A stretch of DNA of 53,109 nt, from NCBI GenBank assembly GCA_020072565.1, contig JAIQGI010000046.1:1-53109 (forward strand). Reading direction: 5' to 3'. Every line of letters starts with the position of its first letter. Positions within the stretch are counted from its first letter, which is position 1. Under the pieces are notes generated by a model, which saw nothing but the letters and a program-made list of their open reading frames with translations, was not told where the DNA came from and ran no database searches. Origin of the DNA: Terriglobia bacterium. GTDB taxonomy: Bacteria > Acidobacteriota > UBA6911. Shown here piece after piece: positions 31,398-40,136 of this stretch. The translations under genes were made by a program, and so were the position numbers.

Positions 31398-32732
31398 TCA
31401 TCCCACTCCTTCGACTCTCGACATGCGCGCGAGCAGAGCCAGGTCGAGCTGGCACTGGAGAGGCTTGATCTTCACCGTTGCGATGATGTCGCTGGCAAAT
31501 GCATAGGTCAGCAGGGCGCGGGCGGCTTCTTCGCCTATGCCCCGGCTGCGCAAATAAAAAAGTGCCTCGTCGCTCAGTCGGCCGATGGTCGCTCCGTGCG
31601 TGCACTTGACGTCATCGGCGAAAATCTCCAGCTGTGGCGTGGTATTGACCAGCGCGTCCTGCGACAGAAGAAGGTTCTTGTTGGTTTGCTTGGCGTTGGT
31701 CTTCTGCGCGTTCGGCCGAACCAGGATTTTTCCGTTGAAGACCCCGCTCGACTGGTCGTCGAGAATGCCTTTGTACATTTCCCGGCTGTTGCAGTGAGGC
31801 TTGGCGTGGTCGATGCCGGTGTGGTTGTCGACATGCTGGCGGCCCCTGGTGACGTACAGGCCGTTGAGGGACAGCTCGCCTCCCTCCCCGTTCATGACGG
31901 CGGTGATGTCGTTGCGCGTCAAGCTGCCGCCCATGGAGATCGAGTGGGAGGACACATCCGCATTCTCCTCCTGGAGCACATGAAGGGACGCCACGTGGTA
32001 AGCGTCATCGCTTTCACGCTGGAGCTTGTAGTGCGCGACGGCGGCGCCGTCTCCGGCAATGATCTCGGTCACGGCATTCGTGAAGTAGACTCCGCCTTGC
32101 GGTCCGATATAGCTTTCGACCACACTCACCTGGCTGCCGCCGCCGACCACGACGAGATTTCTCGGATGGCTCACCGTCGCCTGCGCCTCCGAGGTGGAGA
32201 CGAAAAGCAGATGGATGATCTTTTTCAGGATCGTTTCCGGAGGAAGGTAGATGAAGCCGCCGTCGAGCATGAATGCCGTGTTGAGCGCCACGAAGGCGTT
32301 CTTCCTGCAGCTTGCGTGGCGGGCGAGATATGGCTCCACTTTCTTGGGTTCAGATTGCAGCACCGCAGCCAGGCTCCCGGTTCTCACCCCTTTGGGCAGA
32401 GCCCCCGGCGTGGAAAGATCAGGTGAGTAAAAGCCGTTTACGAAGACCAGATTGCTGCAGTCGATGTCGCTGAAGATGAAATTGCCCAACTTCCCCGCGG
32501 TGATGCCGTTCGTTCCCGGCCTCGACAGCTTGAACGAGGCGCCGGCGATCTCAGCGACGTTGGTGTGGCGCCATTCTTCGTCGCGTGTGGTTGGAAATCC
32601 CGACTCGGCAAAGCACCCGGCGGCCTCTTTGCGGATGGCAACCAGCCACGGATAGCTCTTCCCAGCCGCGGCTTTCTCAAACCGGGCAAAATCCGACAGG
32701 TAGGCGTTCAGTTCCCCTTTGATCTCGATCAT
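31398..32732 (-). CDS. sufD: SUF scaffold subunit SufD
   Basis: SufD is a partner of SufB in the SufBC2D scaffold, 444 aa. It has a beta-helix core and the conserved block ITAVMNGEGGELSLNGLYV, then NRE-type NSREMYKGILD and C-terminal CTHGATIGRLSDEALFYLRS. The N-terminal ~70 residues are a helical cap with the DEEWRHTN motif. AAAGGGCGGA lies just upstream of ATG 32732. It lies between sufC and sufS in the operon. Confidence 0.94.
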   Translation of the reverse strand: MIEIKGELNAYLSDFARFEKAAAGKSYPWLVAIRKEAAGCFAESGFPTTRDEEWRHTNVAEIAGASFKLSRPGTNGITAGKLGNFIFSDIDCSNLVFVNGFYSPDLSTPGALPKGVRTGSLAAVLQSEPKKVEPYLARHASCRKNAFVALNTAFMLDGGFIYLPPETILKKIIHLLFVSTSEAQATVSHPRNLVVVGGGSQVSVVESYIGPQGGVYFTNAVTEIIAGDGAAVAHYKLQRESDDAYHVASLHVLQEENADVSSHSISMGGSLTRNDITAVMNGEGGELSLNGLYVTRGRQHVDNHTGIDHAKPHCNSREMYKGILDDQSSGVFNGKILVRPNAQKTNAKQTNKNLLLSQDALVNTTPQLEIFADDVKCTHGATIGRLSDEALFYLRSRGIGEEAARALLTYAFASDIIATVKIKPLQCQLDLALLARMSRVEGVG

Positions 32733-32751
32733 TCCGCCCTTTCAGCAACCA

Positions 32752-32800
32752 GGAAACACGCGAACACACGAAACCTTTTTTGCGTGCGCTGAGCGGTTTC
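32752..32800. repeat. CACGAA-type repeat between sufC and sufD
   Basis: GGAAACACGCGAACACACGA is followed by AACCTTTTTTGCGTGCG. It is a weak member of the ACCACAAA/CACGAA family, inside the suf operon. Confidence 0.35.
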
Positions 32801-32808
32801 ATTCAGTC

Positions 32809-33573
32809 TCATTTCGCAACCGCCTGCTTATTCTCTTCCTCGATCCAGCCGTAGCCTTTCTCCTCGAGCTCGAGTGCCAGCTCCTTGCCACCGGTCTTGA
32901 CGATCCGTCCGTCCACGAGCACATGAACCTGGTCGGGGACGATGTAGTTGAGGAGCCGCTGATAATGGGTCACCAGGAGAATCGCCCGGTCTGCGCCGCG
33001 CAGGGTGTTGACGCCGTGAGCGACGATTCTGAGCGCATCGATGTCCAGTCCGGAATCGGTCTCGTCGAGGATGGCCAGTCTCGGCTCCATCACGGCCATC
33101 TGGAAAATCTCGTTGCGTTTCTTCTCCCCGCCGGAGAATCCTTCATTCACGGCGCGGTTGATCAGGCTCTCCTCCATCTCCACCAGCTTCATCTTGTCCT
33201 TGGCCAGCAGGAGAAAATCCATGGCGTCGAGCTCTTCTAGCCCCCGATGCTTCCGGACGGCATTCAGCGCCGTCTTCAGGAAGTACATGTTGCTCACTCC
33301 GGGTATCTCGACCGGATACTGAAAGCCAAGAAAGATTCCTTCTCTGGCGCGCACTTCCGGCAGCATCTCCAAGAGATTTCTGCCGTCGTAATAGACCTCG
33401 CCTTCGGTTACGACATAGCCGTCGCGCCCGGCGAGCACGTTGGCGAGAGTGCTCTTGCCCGAGCCGTTCGGTCCCATGAGGGCGTGGACCTCGCCCGCGG
33501 TGATTTTGAGGTTGATTCCGTGCAGGATCTCGTTCCCCTCAACTCTGGCGTGTAAGTTTTTGATCTCCAGCAT
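32809..33573 (-). CDS. sufC: SUF ATPase SufC
   Basis: This ABC-type ATPase drives opening of the SufBCD scaffold, 254 aa. Walker [10 protein letters not shown] is near residues 36-44. The SufC signature motif [11 protein letters not shown] and Walker [17 protein letters not shown] are both textbook. I start at ATG 33573, with AGAGGAA 3-8 nt upstream; the frame extends only 18 bases further. It lies 110 bp downstream of sufB. Confidence 0.96.
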   Translation of the reverse strand: MLEIKNLHARVEGNEILHGINLKITAGEVHALMGPNGSGKSTLANVLAGRDGYVVTEGEVYYDGRNLLEMLPEVRAREGIFLGFQYPVEIPGVSNMYFLKTALNAVRKHRGLEELDAMDFLLLAKDKMKLVEMEESLINRAVNEGFSGGEKKRNEIFQMAVMEPRLAILDETDSGLDIDALRIVAHGVNTLRGADRAILLVTHYQRLLNYIVPDQVHVLVDGRIVKTGGKELALELEEKGYGWIEEENKQAVAK

Positions 33574-33683
33574 TGTTCCTCTCAGGGGCAAAAAGAAAAT
33601 ACTCCTGCTTTCCAGCTTGAGCGCAGCCCATCACAACGGAACGGATTCAAAGGCCGAAAAACAGGAATGTCGCTCGGTGCCGA

Positions 33684-35129
33684 TTATCCGACACTCCCCT
33701 CCAGACTCACCCCCAGCAGCTTCTGGGCTTCGACGGCGAACTCCATGGGCAGCTCGCGAAATACCTCCTTGCAAAAACCGTTGACGATCATCGAAACCGC
33801 GGCTTCGGCATCGATGCCTCGCTGCTGGCAGTAGAAGATCTGGTCTTCACCGATCTTCGAAGTGGAGGCCTCATGCTCCATCTGTGCCGTCGGGTTCTTC
33901 ACTTCGATGTAGGGAAAGGTATGGGCCCCGCATTTGTCGCCGAGCAGGAGCGAATCGCAGCGCGAGTAGTTCCGGGCATTGGCCGCTCCTTTGAGGATTT
34001 TGACCATGCCGCGGTAAGTGTTCTGCCCATGGCCGGCAGATATACCTTTGGAGACGATCGTGCTTCGGGTGTTCTTGCCGATGTGGATCATCTTCGTACC
34101 CGTGTCCGCCTGCTGATAGTTGTTGGTCAGCGCGACGGAGTAGAACTCGCCGATCGAGTTGTCACCCATCAGGAGGCAGCTCGGATACTTCCAGGTGATC
34201 GCTGAGCCGGTCTCGACCTGGGTCCACGAAATCTTCGAATTCACCCCCAGGCACTTCCCGCGCTTGGTGACGAAATTGTAGATTCCCCCCTTGCCTTCCT
34301 TGTCCCCTGGATACCAGTTCTGCACGGTCGAATACTTGATGCGCGCATTATCCAGAGCCACCAGTTCCACCACGGCCGCATGCAGCTGATTCTCGTCTCG
34401 CATCGGGGCGGTGCAGCCCTCGAGGTAGCTGACGTAGGCGCCTTCGTCCGCAATGATCAAGGTGCGCTCGAACTGGCCCGTCGCCTTGGCATTGATGCGA
34501 AAGTAGGTGGACAGCTCCATCGGACAGCGCACCCCCCTCGGGACGTAACAGAAAGAACCATCTGAAAAAACCGCCGAGTTCAAAGTCGCGAAGAAATTGT
34601 CAGTGTAGGGAACCACGGTTCCTAGGTACTGCTGGACCAGGTCGGGATGATCCCGGACCGCATCGGAGAAAGAGCAGAAGATGATTCCCAATTCGGCCAG
34701 CTTTTCCTTGAACGTCGTCGCCACGGAAACGCTGTCGAAGACGGCGTCGACAGCCACACCGGAGAGTAATTCCCTCTCTTTCAAAGGAATTCCCAGCTTC
34801 TCGTAGGTTTCCAGCAACTGCGGATCCACCTCGTCCAGGCTCTTGGGCTTGGTCTTCTGCCTGGGGGCTGAATAGTAGCTGATGGCCTGGTAATCAATGG
34901 CAGGATAGTGAACGTTTGCCCACCCCGGCTCCTTCATGGTCAGCCAGTGCCGGTAAGATTTCAGGCGCCAGTCGAGCATGAACTCGGGCTCCTCCTTCTT
35001 GGCGGAGATCAGGCGGATCACGTCCTCATTCAGCCCGCATGGCACGGTATCGGAGTCGATCTCGGTTACGAAGCCGTACTTGTATTCCCGGCTCGCCAGC
35101 GCATTGATGTTGTCCGTGCTGCTGCTCAT
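33684..35129 (-). CDS. sufB: SUF scaffold subunit SufB
   Basis: SufB is the subunit on which the new Fe-S cluster is built, 481 aa. The conserved [51 protein letters not shown] and [20 protein letters not shown] regions are all present, with the last cysteines thought to hold the cluster. GGGAG lies 7 nt before ATG 35129. It is the first structural gene after the rrf2 regulator, 33 bp away. Confidence 0.96.
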   Translation of the reverse strand: MSSSTDNINALASREYKYGFVTEIDSDTVPCGLNEDVIRLISAKKEEPEFMLDWRLKSYRHWLTMKEPGWANVHYPAIDYQAISYYSAPRQKTKPKSLDEVDPQLLETYEKLGIPLKERELLSGVAVDAVFDSVSVATTFKEKLAELGIIFCSFSDAVRDHPDLVQQYLGTVVPYTDNFFATLNSAVFSDGSFCYVPRGVRCPMELSTYFRINAKATGQFERTLIIADEGAYVSYLEGCTAPMRDENQLHAAVVELVALDNARIKYSTVQNWYPGDKEGKGGIYNFVTKRGKCLGVNSKISWTQVETGSAITWKYPSCLLMGDNSIGEFYSVALTNNYQQADTGTKMIHIGKNTRSTIVSKGISAGHGQNTYRGMVKILKGAANARNYSRCDSLLLGDKCGAHTFPYIEVKNPTAQMEHEASTSKIGEDQIFYCQQRGIDAEAAVSMIVNGFCKEVFRELPMEFAVEAQKLLGVSLEGSVG

Positions 35130-35162
35130 AAAGCTACTCCCAAGGTCGGGTGTTGCCTTCCG

Positions 35163-35627
35163 TCACAGAACCTGAAACAGGCCCGCCGGCGCAGAATCGG
35201 TGAGTTTCACTAAGTGTCGCCCTAACGGTTGCGTCATTTCCGCGAGCGTGATCTTCTCCAGCGCCTGATAGATGGCTTGGTTAATCAGGTGCCAGTTCGT
35301 GCGCACCGGACACCCGGTCTCCAGCCCGCAGTCGCCGCGAACGGTGTCGGTGCATTCCGTGACCGCGATCGGCCCTTCCAGTGCCCGGATGATCTCCGCG
35401 ACTGTGATCAGTTCCGGCTTCCGGGCCAGGCCGTAGCCACCCTTGATTCCTCGGTGCGATCCGAGCAACCCGTTTCGTGCCAGCAGCTTGAGGATCTTGC
35501 TCACCACCGGCAAAGGCAGCCTGACCTCATTCGCAATATCCCGGGCATTGTAGGTGGCCGCGCTGTGCCCTGCGAGGTGCGTCAGGATGACAATCCCATA
35601 GTCAGCGAGCTTCGTAACCCTTAGCAT
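35163..35627 (-). CDS. Rrf2-family Fe-S regulator of the suf operon (IscR/SufR-like)
   Basis: This winged-helix regulator of 154 aa is predicted to carry its own [2Fe-2S] cluster and sense cluster status. DNA-binding region: KLADYGIVILTHLA and LPVVSKILKLLARNGLL. Cysteines C92, C100 and C106 and H113 (WHLIN) line up with the IscR ligands C92, C98, C104 and H107, with slightly wider spacing. It is the first gene of the suf operon and lies just after a type-1 IscR-like palindrome, so autoregulation is likely. The ribosome-binding site is weak. Confidence 0.92.
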   Translation of the reverse strand: MLRVTKLADYGIVILTHLAGHSAATYNARDIANEVRLPLPVVSKILKLLARNGLLGSHRGIKGGYGLARKPELITVAEIIRALEGPIAVTECTDTVRGDCGLETGCPVRTNWHLINQAIYQALEKITLAEMTQPLGRHLVKLTDSAPAGLFQVL

Positions 35628-35650
35628 AAGCTACTCACACCGTTAATCAG

Positions 35651-35663
35651 GACTATTATAGTC
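35651..35663 (-). promoter_or_regulatory. IscR type-1-like operator
   Basis: GACTATTATAGTC is an exact palindrome that fits the core GACTRWWWYAGTC of the E. coli IscR type-1 site. It lies between the -10 element and the rrf2 ATG, near +8 to +20 if transcription starts about 7 nt after the -10, a position suited to repression. Confidence 0.75.
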
Positions 35664-35677
35664 TTAAATACCCCAGC

Positions 35678-35706
35678 AGTATAAGAGCTATGCTCTTGCT
35701 TGTCAA
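35678..35706 (-). promoter_or_regulatory. Sigma-70 promoter of the suf operon
   Basis: On the minus strand TTGACA (35706-35701) and TATACT (35683-35678) are separated by exactly 17 bp. It is the best promoter match in the window. The first gene downstream is the Rrf2 regulator. Confidence 0.8.
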
Positions 35707-35731
35707 CGACCTGGGATGGATTTTATGGGGG

Positions 35732-35789
35732 GGTCGGATCTGCAAGATTCAAAACCGCTCGAGAGATCTTGACTACTGCAGACCCGACC
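35732..35789 (+). other. Long hairpin in the trpS upstream region
   Basis: GGTCGGATCTGCA (35732-35744) pairs with 35777-35789 at 12 of 13 positions, and CAAGAT (35743-35748) pairs with ATCTTG (35766-35771), with a 5-base bulge on the right and a 17-base loop. It lies about 90 bases before trpS, between the divergent suf promoter and trpS. No T-box motif is seen. Confidence 0.55.
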
Positions 35790-35876
35790 TCCTTCCAGCC
35801 TGGTTTGATTCCCATTGCCAAGCGGGGTCAAGGCAAATAGAATGACTGGTTTTGGATGGGGAGAGGAGAACAGAAA

Positions 35877-36878
35877 GTGGTGCAATCAGTTTCCAGCAGG
35901 GGAAAGCCGGTGGTGCTCTCCGGGATTCAGCCTTCGGGCAATCTTCATCTCGGGAACTACTTCGGGGCGCTGCAGCAGTACCTGGAGTTCATGACCAAAG
36001 GGTACCGGTGTTACTATTTTCTGGCTAACTACCACGCACTCACTTCTTTGCGTGATCGCGACCGGATCCTTGAACTGACCCGGAGCGCCGCGCTCGACTA
36101 TCTGGCGCTCGGTCTCGATCCGGAGCGCTGTGCCATCTACCGGCAGAGCGACCTGCCGGAAGTGTGCGAGCTGCAATGGATTCTCACGACCGTGACCCCG
36201 ATGGGTCTGCTGGAGCGGGCGCACGCCTACAAAGACAAGGTGGCGCAAGGAATTCCGGCTGATCACGGGCTCTTTGCCTATCCGGTGCTCCAGGCAGCCG
36301 ACATACTGATTGTGCGCGCCGACTTCGTCCCGGTCGGGCAGGATCAGAAGCAGCACATCGAGATTACACGCGACATCGCGCAGTACTTCAATACGGCCTA
36401 CGGGGAAGTGCTCACGCTCCCGGAGCCTTATATACCTGACGCCGTGGCGGTGGTTCCTGGACGCGACGGACGCAAAATGTCCAAATCCTACAACAACACG
36501 ATCGAGTTGTTCGCAAGCGAAGAGGACCTCCGCCGCCAGATCTGGTCGATCGTCACCGACTCGGCGACGGTCGCCGAGCCGAAGGATCCGGATCGAAGCG
36601 CGCTTTATGCCATCTTGAAACTTTTCTGTACTCCCGAGGAACAGGCGGAGTGGGCACATCGTTTCCGCAGCGGCGGGCTGAGCTATCGCGACGTCAAGCA
36701 GGCAATCTTCGATCACTTCATGCAGCTGCTCGGTCCTGCGCGCGCGCGCCGCAAGGAACTCGAGAGCCAGCCGGACTACGTTGAGGAGGTGCTGCGCCGC
36801 GGAGCCGAGCAGGCCCGGATGGTCGCGCACCCCCTCATGCAGGAGGTCCGCAACGCCGTCGGGGTCCGCAATCCCTGA
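35877..36878 (+). CDS. trpS: Tryptophanyl-tRNA synthetase
   Basis: This class I synthetase charges tRNA-Trp. The HIGH-type motif PSGNLHLGNY is near residue 20 and the KMSKS loop is in GRKMSKSYNNTI; VGQDQKQHIEITRDIA and the bacterial TrpRS core are intact. The start is uncertain: GTG 35877 has AGGAG at 35864-35868, 8 nt upstream, and GTG 35880 is equally possible. ATG 35856 lies ahead of that ribosome-binding site. From GTG 35877 it is 333 aa, typical. It is a single gene, divergent from suf, with a hairpin in its leader. Confidence 0.95.
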   Translation: MVQSVSSRGKPVVLSGIQPSGNLHLGNYFGALQQYLEFMTKGYRCYYFLANYHALTSLRDRDRILELTRSAALDYLALGLDPERCAIYRQSDLPEVCELQWILTTVTPMGLLERAHAYKDKVAQGIPADHGLFAYPVLQAADILIVRADFVPVGQDQKQHIEITRDIAQYFNTAYGEVLTLPEPYIPDAVAVVPGRDGRKMSKSYNNTIELFASEEDLRRQIWSIVTDSATVAEPKDPDRSALYAILKLFCTPEEQAEWAHRFRSGGLSYRDVKQAIFDHFMQLLGPARARRKELESQPDYVEEVLRRGAEQARMVAHPLMQEVRNAVGVRNP

Positions 36879-36944
36879 TTACAAAGAGCAACTGGGACTT
36901 CCGCGGCCTCAGCGTTCCGTTTCGAAAATAGGCAAGTCGGCATC

Positions 36945-37085
36945 GGAATCGCAATTGCTATCGCAATCGGAACTATTAGCCGGCAAAAGCCGATCGCGAT
37001 CGCGATACCGATCCCGACGTTCGCCGACCAGAGATGCATGAGTTTTCCATGCGCGTGGGCGCGCCCCGGCGCATGAGAGACTGCC
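36945..37085 (+). repeat. Dispersed hexamer-core repeat, copy C
   Basis: It opens with GGCATCGGAATCGCAATTGC, then TATCGCAATCGGAACTATTA, GCCGGCAAAAGCCGATCGCG, and GATACCGATCCCGACGTTCG. It closes with a hairpin flank CATGCGC...GCGCATG and AGAGACTGCC. The same blocks in the same order occur in copies A (1-165) and B (29015-29147, inverted). It lies between the convergent ends of trpS and the M24 peptidase. Confidence 0.78.
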
Positions 37086-37141
37086 ACGAGACACTTGGGA
37101 TGCGCCTGAACCTCGCCGTGTCCCTGGCGGCTACGAGCCCT

Positions 37142-38551
37142 CTATTTCCTTCCCATCGCGGCTTCGACTTCGCCGATGGTCTTGGGGATGCCGGGACCCA
37201 GAACACGCGCGCCGGTCCCGGTAACCAGCACGTCATCCTCGATGCGGCAGCCGCCGAAAGCGCGGAAGGCTCCGAGTTTGTCGTACACGATGAAATCCTT
37301 GTGCTGTTTCTCCTCTGCCCAACGATCGATCAGTGCGGGGATGAAATAGATCCCGGGCTCGACGGTCAGTACGAATCCTTCTTCCAGAGGACGGCTCATG
37401 CGGAGGAAATTGAGACCGAACTGGGAGCTGCGTGCCTCGCCCTTCGGATACCCGACGATGTCGCCCAGGTCTTCCATATCGTGCACATCGAGACCCATCA
37501 TGTGCCCGAGCCCATGAGGGAAGAACAGTGCGTGGGCGCCCGCTTCCACGGCGGAAGACGGGTTGCCCTTCATCAGTCCCAGGGAAATCATCCTCTCGGC
37601 CAGGATCCGGCAGGCCTGAAGGTGAACGTCCCGGTACCGGATGCCGGGCTTGATCGCTTCGATCGCGCCCAGCTGCATGCTCAGGACCGTTTCGTAAATA
37701 TCCTTCTGCGCGGGGCTGAATCTGCCGCCGACCGGAAATGTGCGCGTGATGTCGGCCGCATAACCGTTGGGTGACTCGGCGCCCGAATCGTTGATCATGA
37801 GCTGGCCATCCTGGAGGATGTTGCCATAGGAGTGGTTGTGCAATACCTGGCCGCGCACCGTCACGATGGGCGGGAAGGCCATCTGGAAATCGGAGCGCAG
37901 AGCCACGGCCTGGATCTCGCCCGCGACCTCGTACTCGTAGATTCCCGGTCGTGCTACAGCCATGGCCCTGCGATGCATATGGTCGGTGACTCGGAGCGCA
38001 TCCTCGATCTCCCGGATTTCGAGGTCGGTCTTCACGTTACGCTGGCGTGCCACCTCTTCCTTCAGACGTTGGGAAACACCGGCGGTGACGTCGGTCGGCT
38101 CGATGACGAGGAGCTCGGCAATCCGGAAAAGCGACGAGGCCTGGTAGGGGGGAAGGTAGTGGACCGTCAACCTCTGGCTCTGGGCCTTGGTCAGGTAGAC
38201 ACCCAGGCGGCCGATGTCTTCGAGCGTCTCGATGCCTGCCTGCCGTGCCATGTTCATCCGTTCCTGGCTGGCTCCGCTCCAGATGATGTCGTCCATCGTG
38301 GTCGGCCTCGAAAAGAGCACGTCGTAGTCCCGGTCAGGATAGGACAGAACCGCGAGATCCGGCTCGGCCAGCCCCGTGTAATATAGGAAATGTGAGTTCT
38401 GGCGAAACGGGTAGGCGTTATCCGTGTAGTTGCGGGGTTGCATCATGTGACCCAGCCAGAGGATCACGCCGCCTCCGACCGCTTCGCGCATCTTGTTGCG
38501 TCGTTCGCGATAGATCTCTGCACTCGGACCTGCAGCTTGTTTGTTGCTCAT
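37142..38551 (-). CDS. pepP: Xaa-Pro aminopeptidase (M24B family, PepP-like)
   Basis: This dimetal aminopeptidase of 469 aa removes N-terminal residues preceding proline. It has an N-terminal creatinase-like domain (RNYTDNAYPFRQNSHFLYYT) and a C-terminal pita-bread domain. All five metal ligands are visible: D in INDSGAE, D in GYAADITRTF, H in FFPHGLGHMMGLDVHD, E in TVEPGIYF and E in GCRIEDDVLV. The start at 38551 has GGAGGAAGGGAG upstream. It is a lone gene, convergent with trpS. Confidence 0.93.
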   Translation of the reverse strand: MSNKQAAGPSAEIYRERRNKMREAVGGGVILWLGHMMQPRNYTDNAYPFRQNSHFLYYTGLAEPDLAVLSYPDRDYDVLFSRPTTMDDIIWSGASQERMNMARQAGIETLEDIGRLGVYLTKAQSQRLTVHYLPPYQASSLFRIAELLVIEPTDVTAGVSQRLKEEVARQRNVKTDLEIREIEDALRVTDHMHRRAMAVARPGIYEYEVAGEIQAVALRSDFQMAFPPIVTVRGQVLHNHSYGNILQDGQLMINDSGAESPNGYAADITRTFPVGGRFSPAQKDIYETVLSMQLGAIEAIKPGIRYRDVHLQACRILAERMISLGLMKGNPSSAVEAGAHALFFPHGLGHMMGLDVHDMEDLGDIVGYPKGEARSSQFGLNFLRMSRPLEEGFVLTVEPGIYFIPALIDRWAEEKQHKDFIVYDKLGAFRAFGGCRIEDDVLVTGTGARVLGPGIPKTIGEVEAAMGRK

Positions 38552-38896
38552 AATCGCTCCCTTCCTCCATTGAATGATGGCCTGGGTTTAATGCACTACC
38601 TTACCACCGGCGCGGCATTTAACCAACTTGGGAGTGTGGAGAAGACTCGCACGGGTTCGGATACGGTGTCGGTTCGAGCGACCGGCGGCGAGGGCACGTT
38701 CTCCTATGCGAACCCCTGCCGGCAGCCTGAGTCGAGCGATTTTTTTGCACGCTTTCCCGGCAATTCTGGGTTATTGTTTTGGGTCGCCGTCGAGCCGCCG
38801 GCTGCCGGGTATGCGTGCACCTGACGCGAGCGCAGTCAGGCCCTGATCCCGGAGCTTGTTTATTGCGGAGAGGACGGCTTGCCTCAAGCGGAATAC
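38552..38896. other. Non-coding region between pepP and the cysteine synthase gene
   Basis: About 350 bp without a supported gene. Open frames here are short and unlike any family I know. CGCGAGCGCAGTCAGG near 38826-38841 and T-rich stretches (ATTTTTTTGC) are present, but no clear promoter or terminator stands out. Confidence 0.3.
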
Positions 38897-38911
38897 AGGA
38901 GGATTCACAAA

Positions 38912-40045
38912 GTGAGTAGTGACCATCAGCGCCGGATTCGCGAATTGGCGCCCCTTATAGGCAATACCCCTCTGCTGGCAATTGAATTCATGTTCGGGGG
39001 CCAGAAACGCACCCTTTATGCCAAAGCCGAGAACCTGAACATGACAGGGAGCATCAAGGACCGGATGGCATTTTTTATTCTGCAGCAGGGTTATGCCCGG
39101 GGGCTCCTCAAGACCGGGGATCTCATCGCCGAGGCTACCAGCGGCAACACCGGCATTGCCTTTTGCGCCATCGGCAGGGCGTTGGGGCATCCTGCCGTCA
39201 TCTTCATGCCGGACTGGATGAGCGCGGAACGGATCAACCTGATCAAGAGTCTGGGCGCGGAAATCGTCCTGATAAGCAAGGAACAAGGGGGATTCCTGGG
39301 CAGCATCCGCCGCTCTGAGGAATTGGCCGCATCAAGAAGCGATGTCTTCCTTCCCAGGCAGTTCTCGAACCAGGACAACATCGAAGCGCATTACCGGACC
39401 ACAGGACCGGAGATCTGGTGGCAGTTGCGGTGGCATTCGCTTTACCCCGATGCCTTTGTAGCCGGCGTGGGAACCGGCGGGACCATTATGGGAGTCGGGC
39501 GTTTTCTCAGAGAGAAGCGGCCGGCGATAAGACTGTACCCCCTCGAGCCAGCCAATTCGCCGACCATGTCCACGGGCCACAAAGTCGGCAAGCATCGCAT
39601 CCAGGGCATTTCCGACGAGTTCATCCCCCCGATCGTGAACCTGGATTCACTGGACAACGTGGTCGCCGTCGATGACGGTGACGCGATCCTGATGTCCCAG
39701 AAACTTGCTGCTGAACTCGGGCTCGGAGTTGGGATTTCCTCCGGAGCGAACTTCCTGGGCGCCCTCATGGTGCAGAACGACCTGGGCAAAGACGCGGTGG
39801 TCGTCACGGTTTTCTCCGACGACAACAAGAAATACCTCAGCACCGACCTCCTGCGCCAGGAGCGGGTGAAGGATGGCTTCCTCGCACCCGACATCAAGCT
39901 TCTGCGGGTTCATGCGTTCAAAAGGGTGTGCCAGACCTGTTGCAACCCGGAAGAATGCGCGGAGCTCATCTATCAGGGCATGGCGCAAGAGATACCTTCG
40001 CTCTCATGTCCCTTGAGGCAGCCGGCGACCCCTGCATCCGCTTGA
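38912..40045 (+). CDS. PLP-dependent cysteine synthase-like protein with Cys-rich tail
   Basis: This is a beta-family PLP enzyme, probably making cysteine from O-acetyl- or O-phosphoserine plus sulfide. It is 377 aa from GTG 38912, which has AGGAGG at 38897-38902, 9 nt upstream; a TTG at 38879 lies before it. The cofactor lysine is K49 in [10 protein letters not shown], the phosphate loop is TSGNTG at 76-81, and [12 protein letters not shown] and SSGANFLGA are intact. The last 40 residues hold C340, C343, C344, C349 and C366 ([11 protein letters not shown]), absent from standard CysK/CysM. Exact substrate is unproven. It stands alone. Confidence 0.87.
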   Translation: MSSDHQRRIRELAPLIGNTPLLAIEFMFGGQKRTLYAKAENLNMTGSIKDRMAFFILQQGYARGLLKTGDLIAEATSGNTGIAFCAIGRALGHPAVIFMPDWMSAERINLIKSLGAEIVLISKEQGGFLGSIRRSEELAASRSDVFLPRQFSNQDNIEAHYRTTGPEIWWQLRWHSLYPDAFVAGVGTGGTIMGVGRFLREKRPAIRLYPLEPANSPTMSTGHKVGKHRIQGISDEFIPPIVNLDSLDNVVAVDDGDAILMSQKLAAELGLGVGISSGANFLGALMVQNDLGKDAVVVTVFSDDNKKYLSTDLLRQERVKDGFLAPDIKLLRVHAFKRVCQTCCNPEECAELIYQGMAQEIPSLSCPLRQPATPASA

Positions 40046-40059
40046 AAAAGGCCTGAGAA

Positions 40060-40125
40060 CAGAATCTCAACGCAGAGTGCGCCGAGGGCACCGGAGAGCT
40101 CAACAGGCCTCAGCGCAGCGCAGTC
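40060..40125 (+). repeat. CGCAGAG-type degenerate repeat
   Basis: AATCTCAACGCAGAGTGCGC, CGAGGGCACCGGAGAGCTC and GCCTCAGCGCAGCGCAGTC follow in sequence between the convergent cysteine synthase and GGDEF-EAL genes. Confidence 0.55.
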
Positions 40126-40136
40126 ATCGATTATTG

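Noticed and set aside
30250-31506. 418-codon frame opposite sufS
   Set aside because: Shadow of SufS and the start of the sufD gap; no family traits.
35700-35876. T-box or tryptophan attenuator ahead of trpS
   Set aside because: No T-box consensus, specifier loop or Trp-rich leader peptide; only a bulged hairpin.
38438-38824. 128-codon plus-strand frame overlapping the pepP start
   Set aside because: Overlaps a strong pepP gene, no ribosome-binding site, no family similarity.
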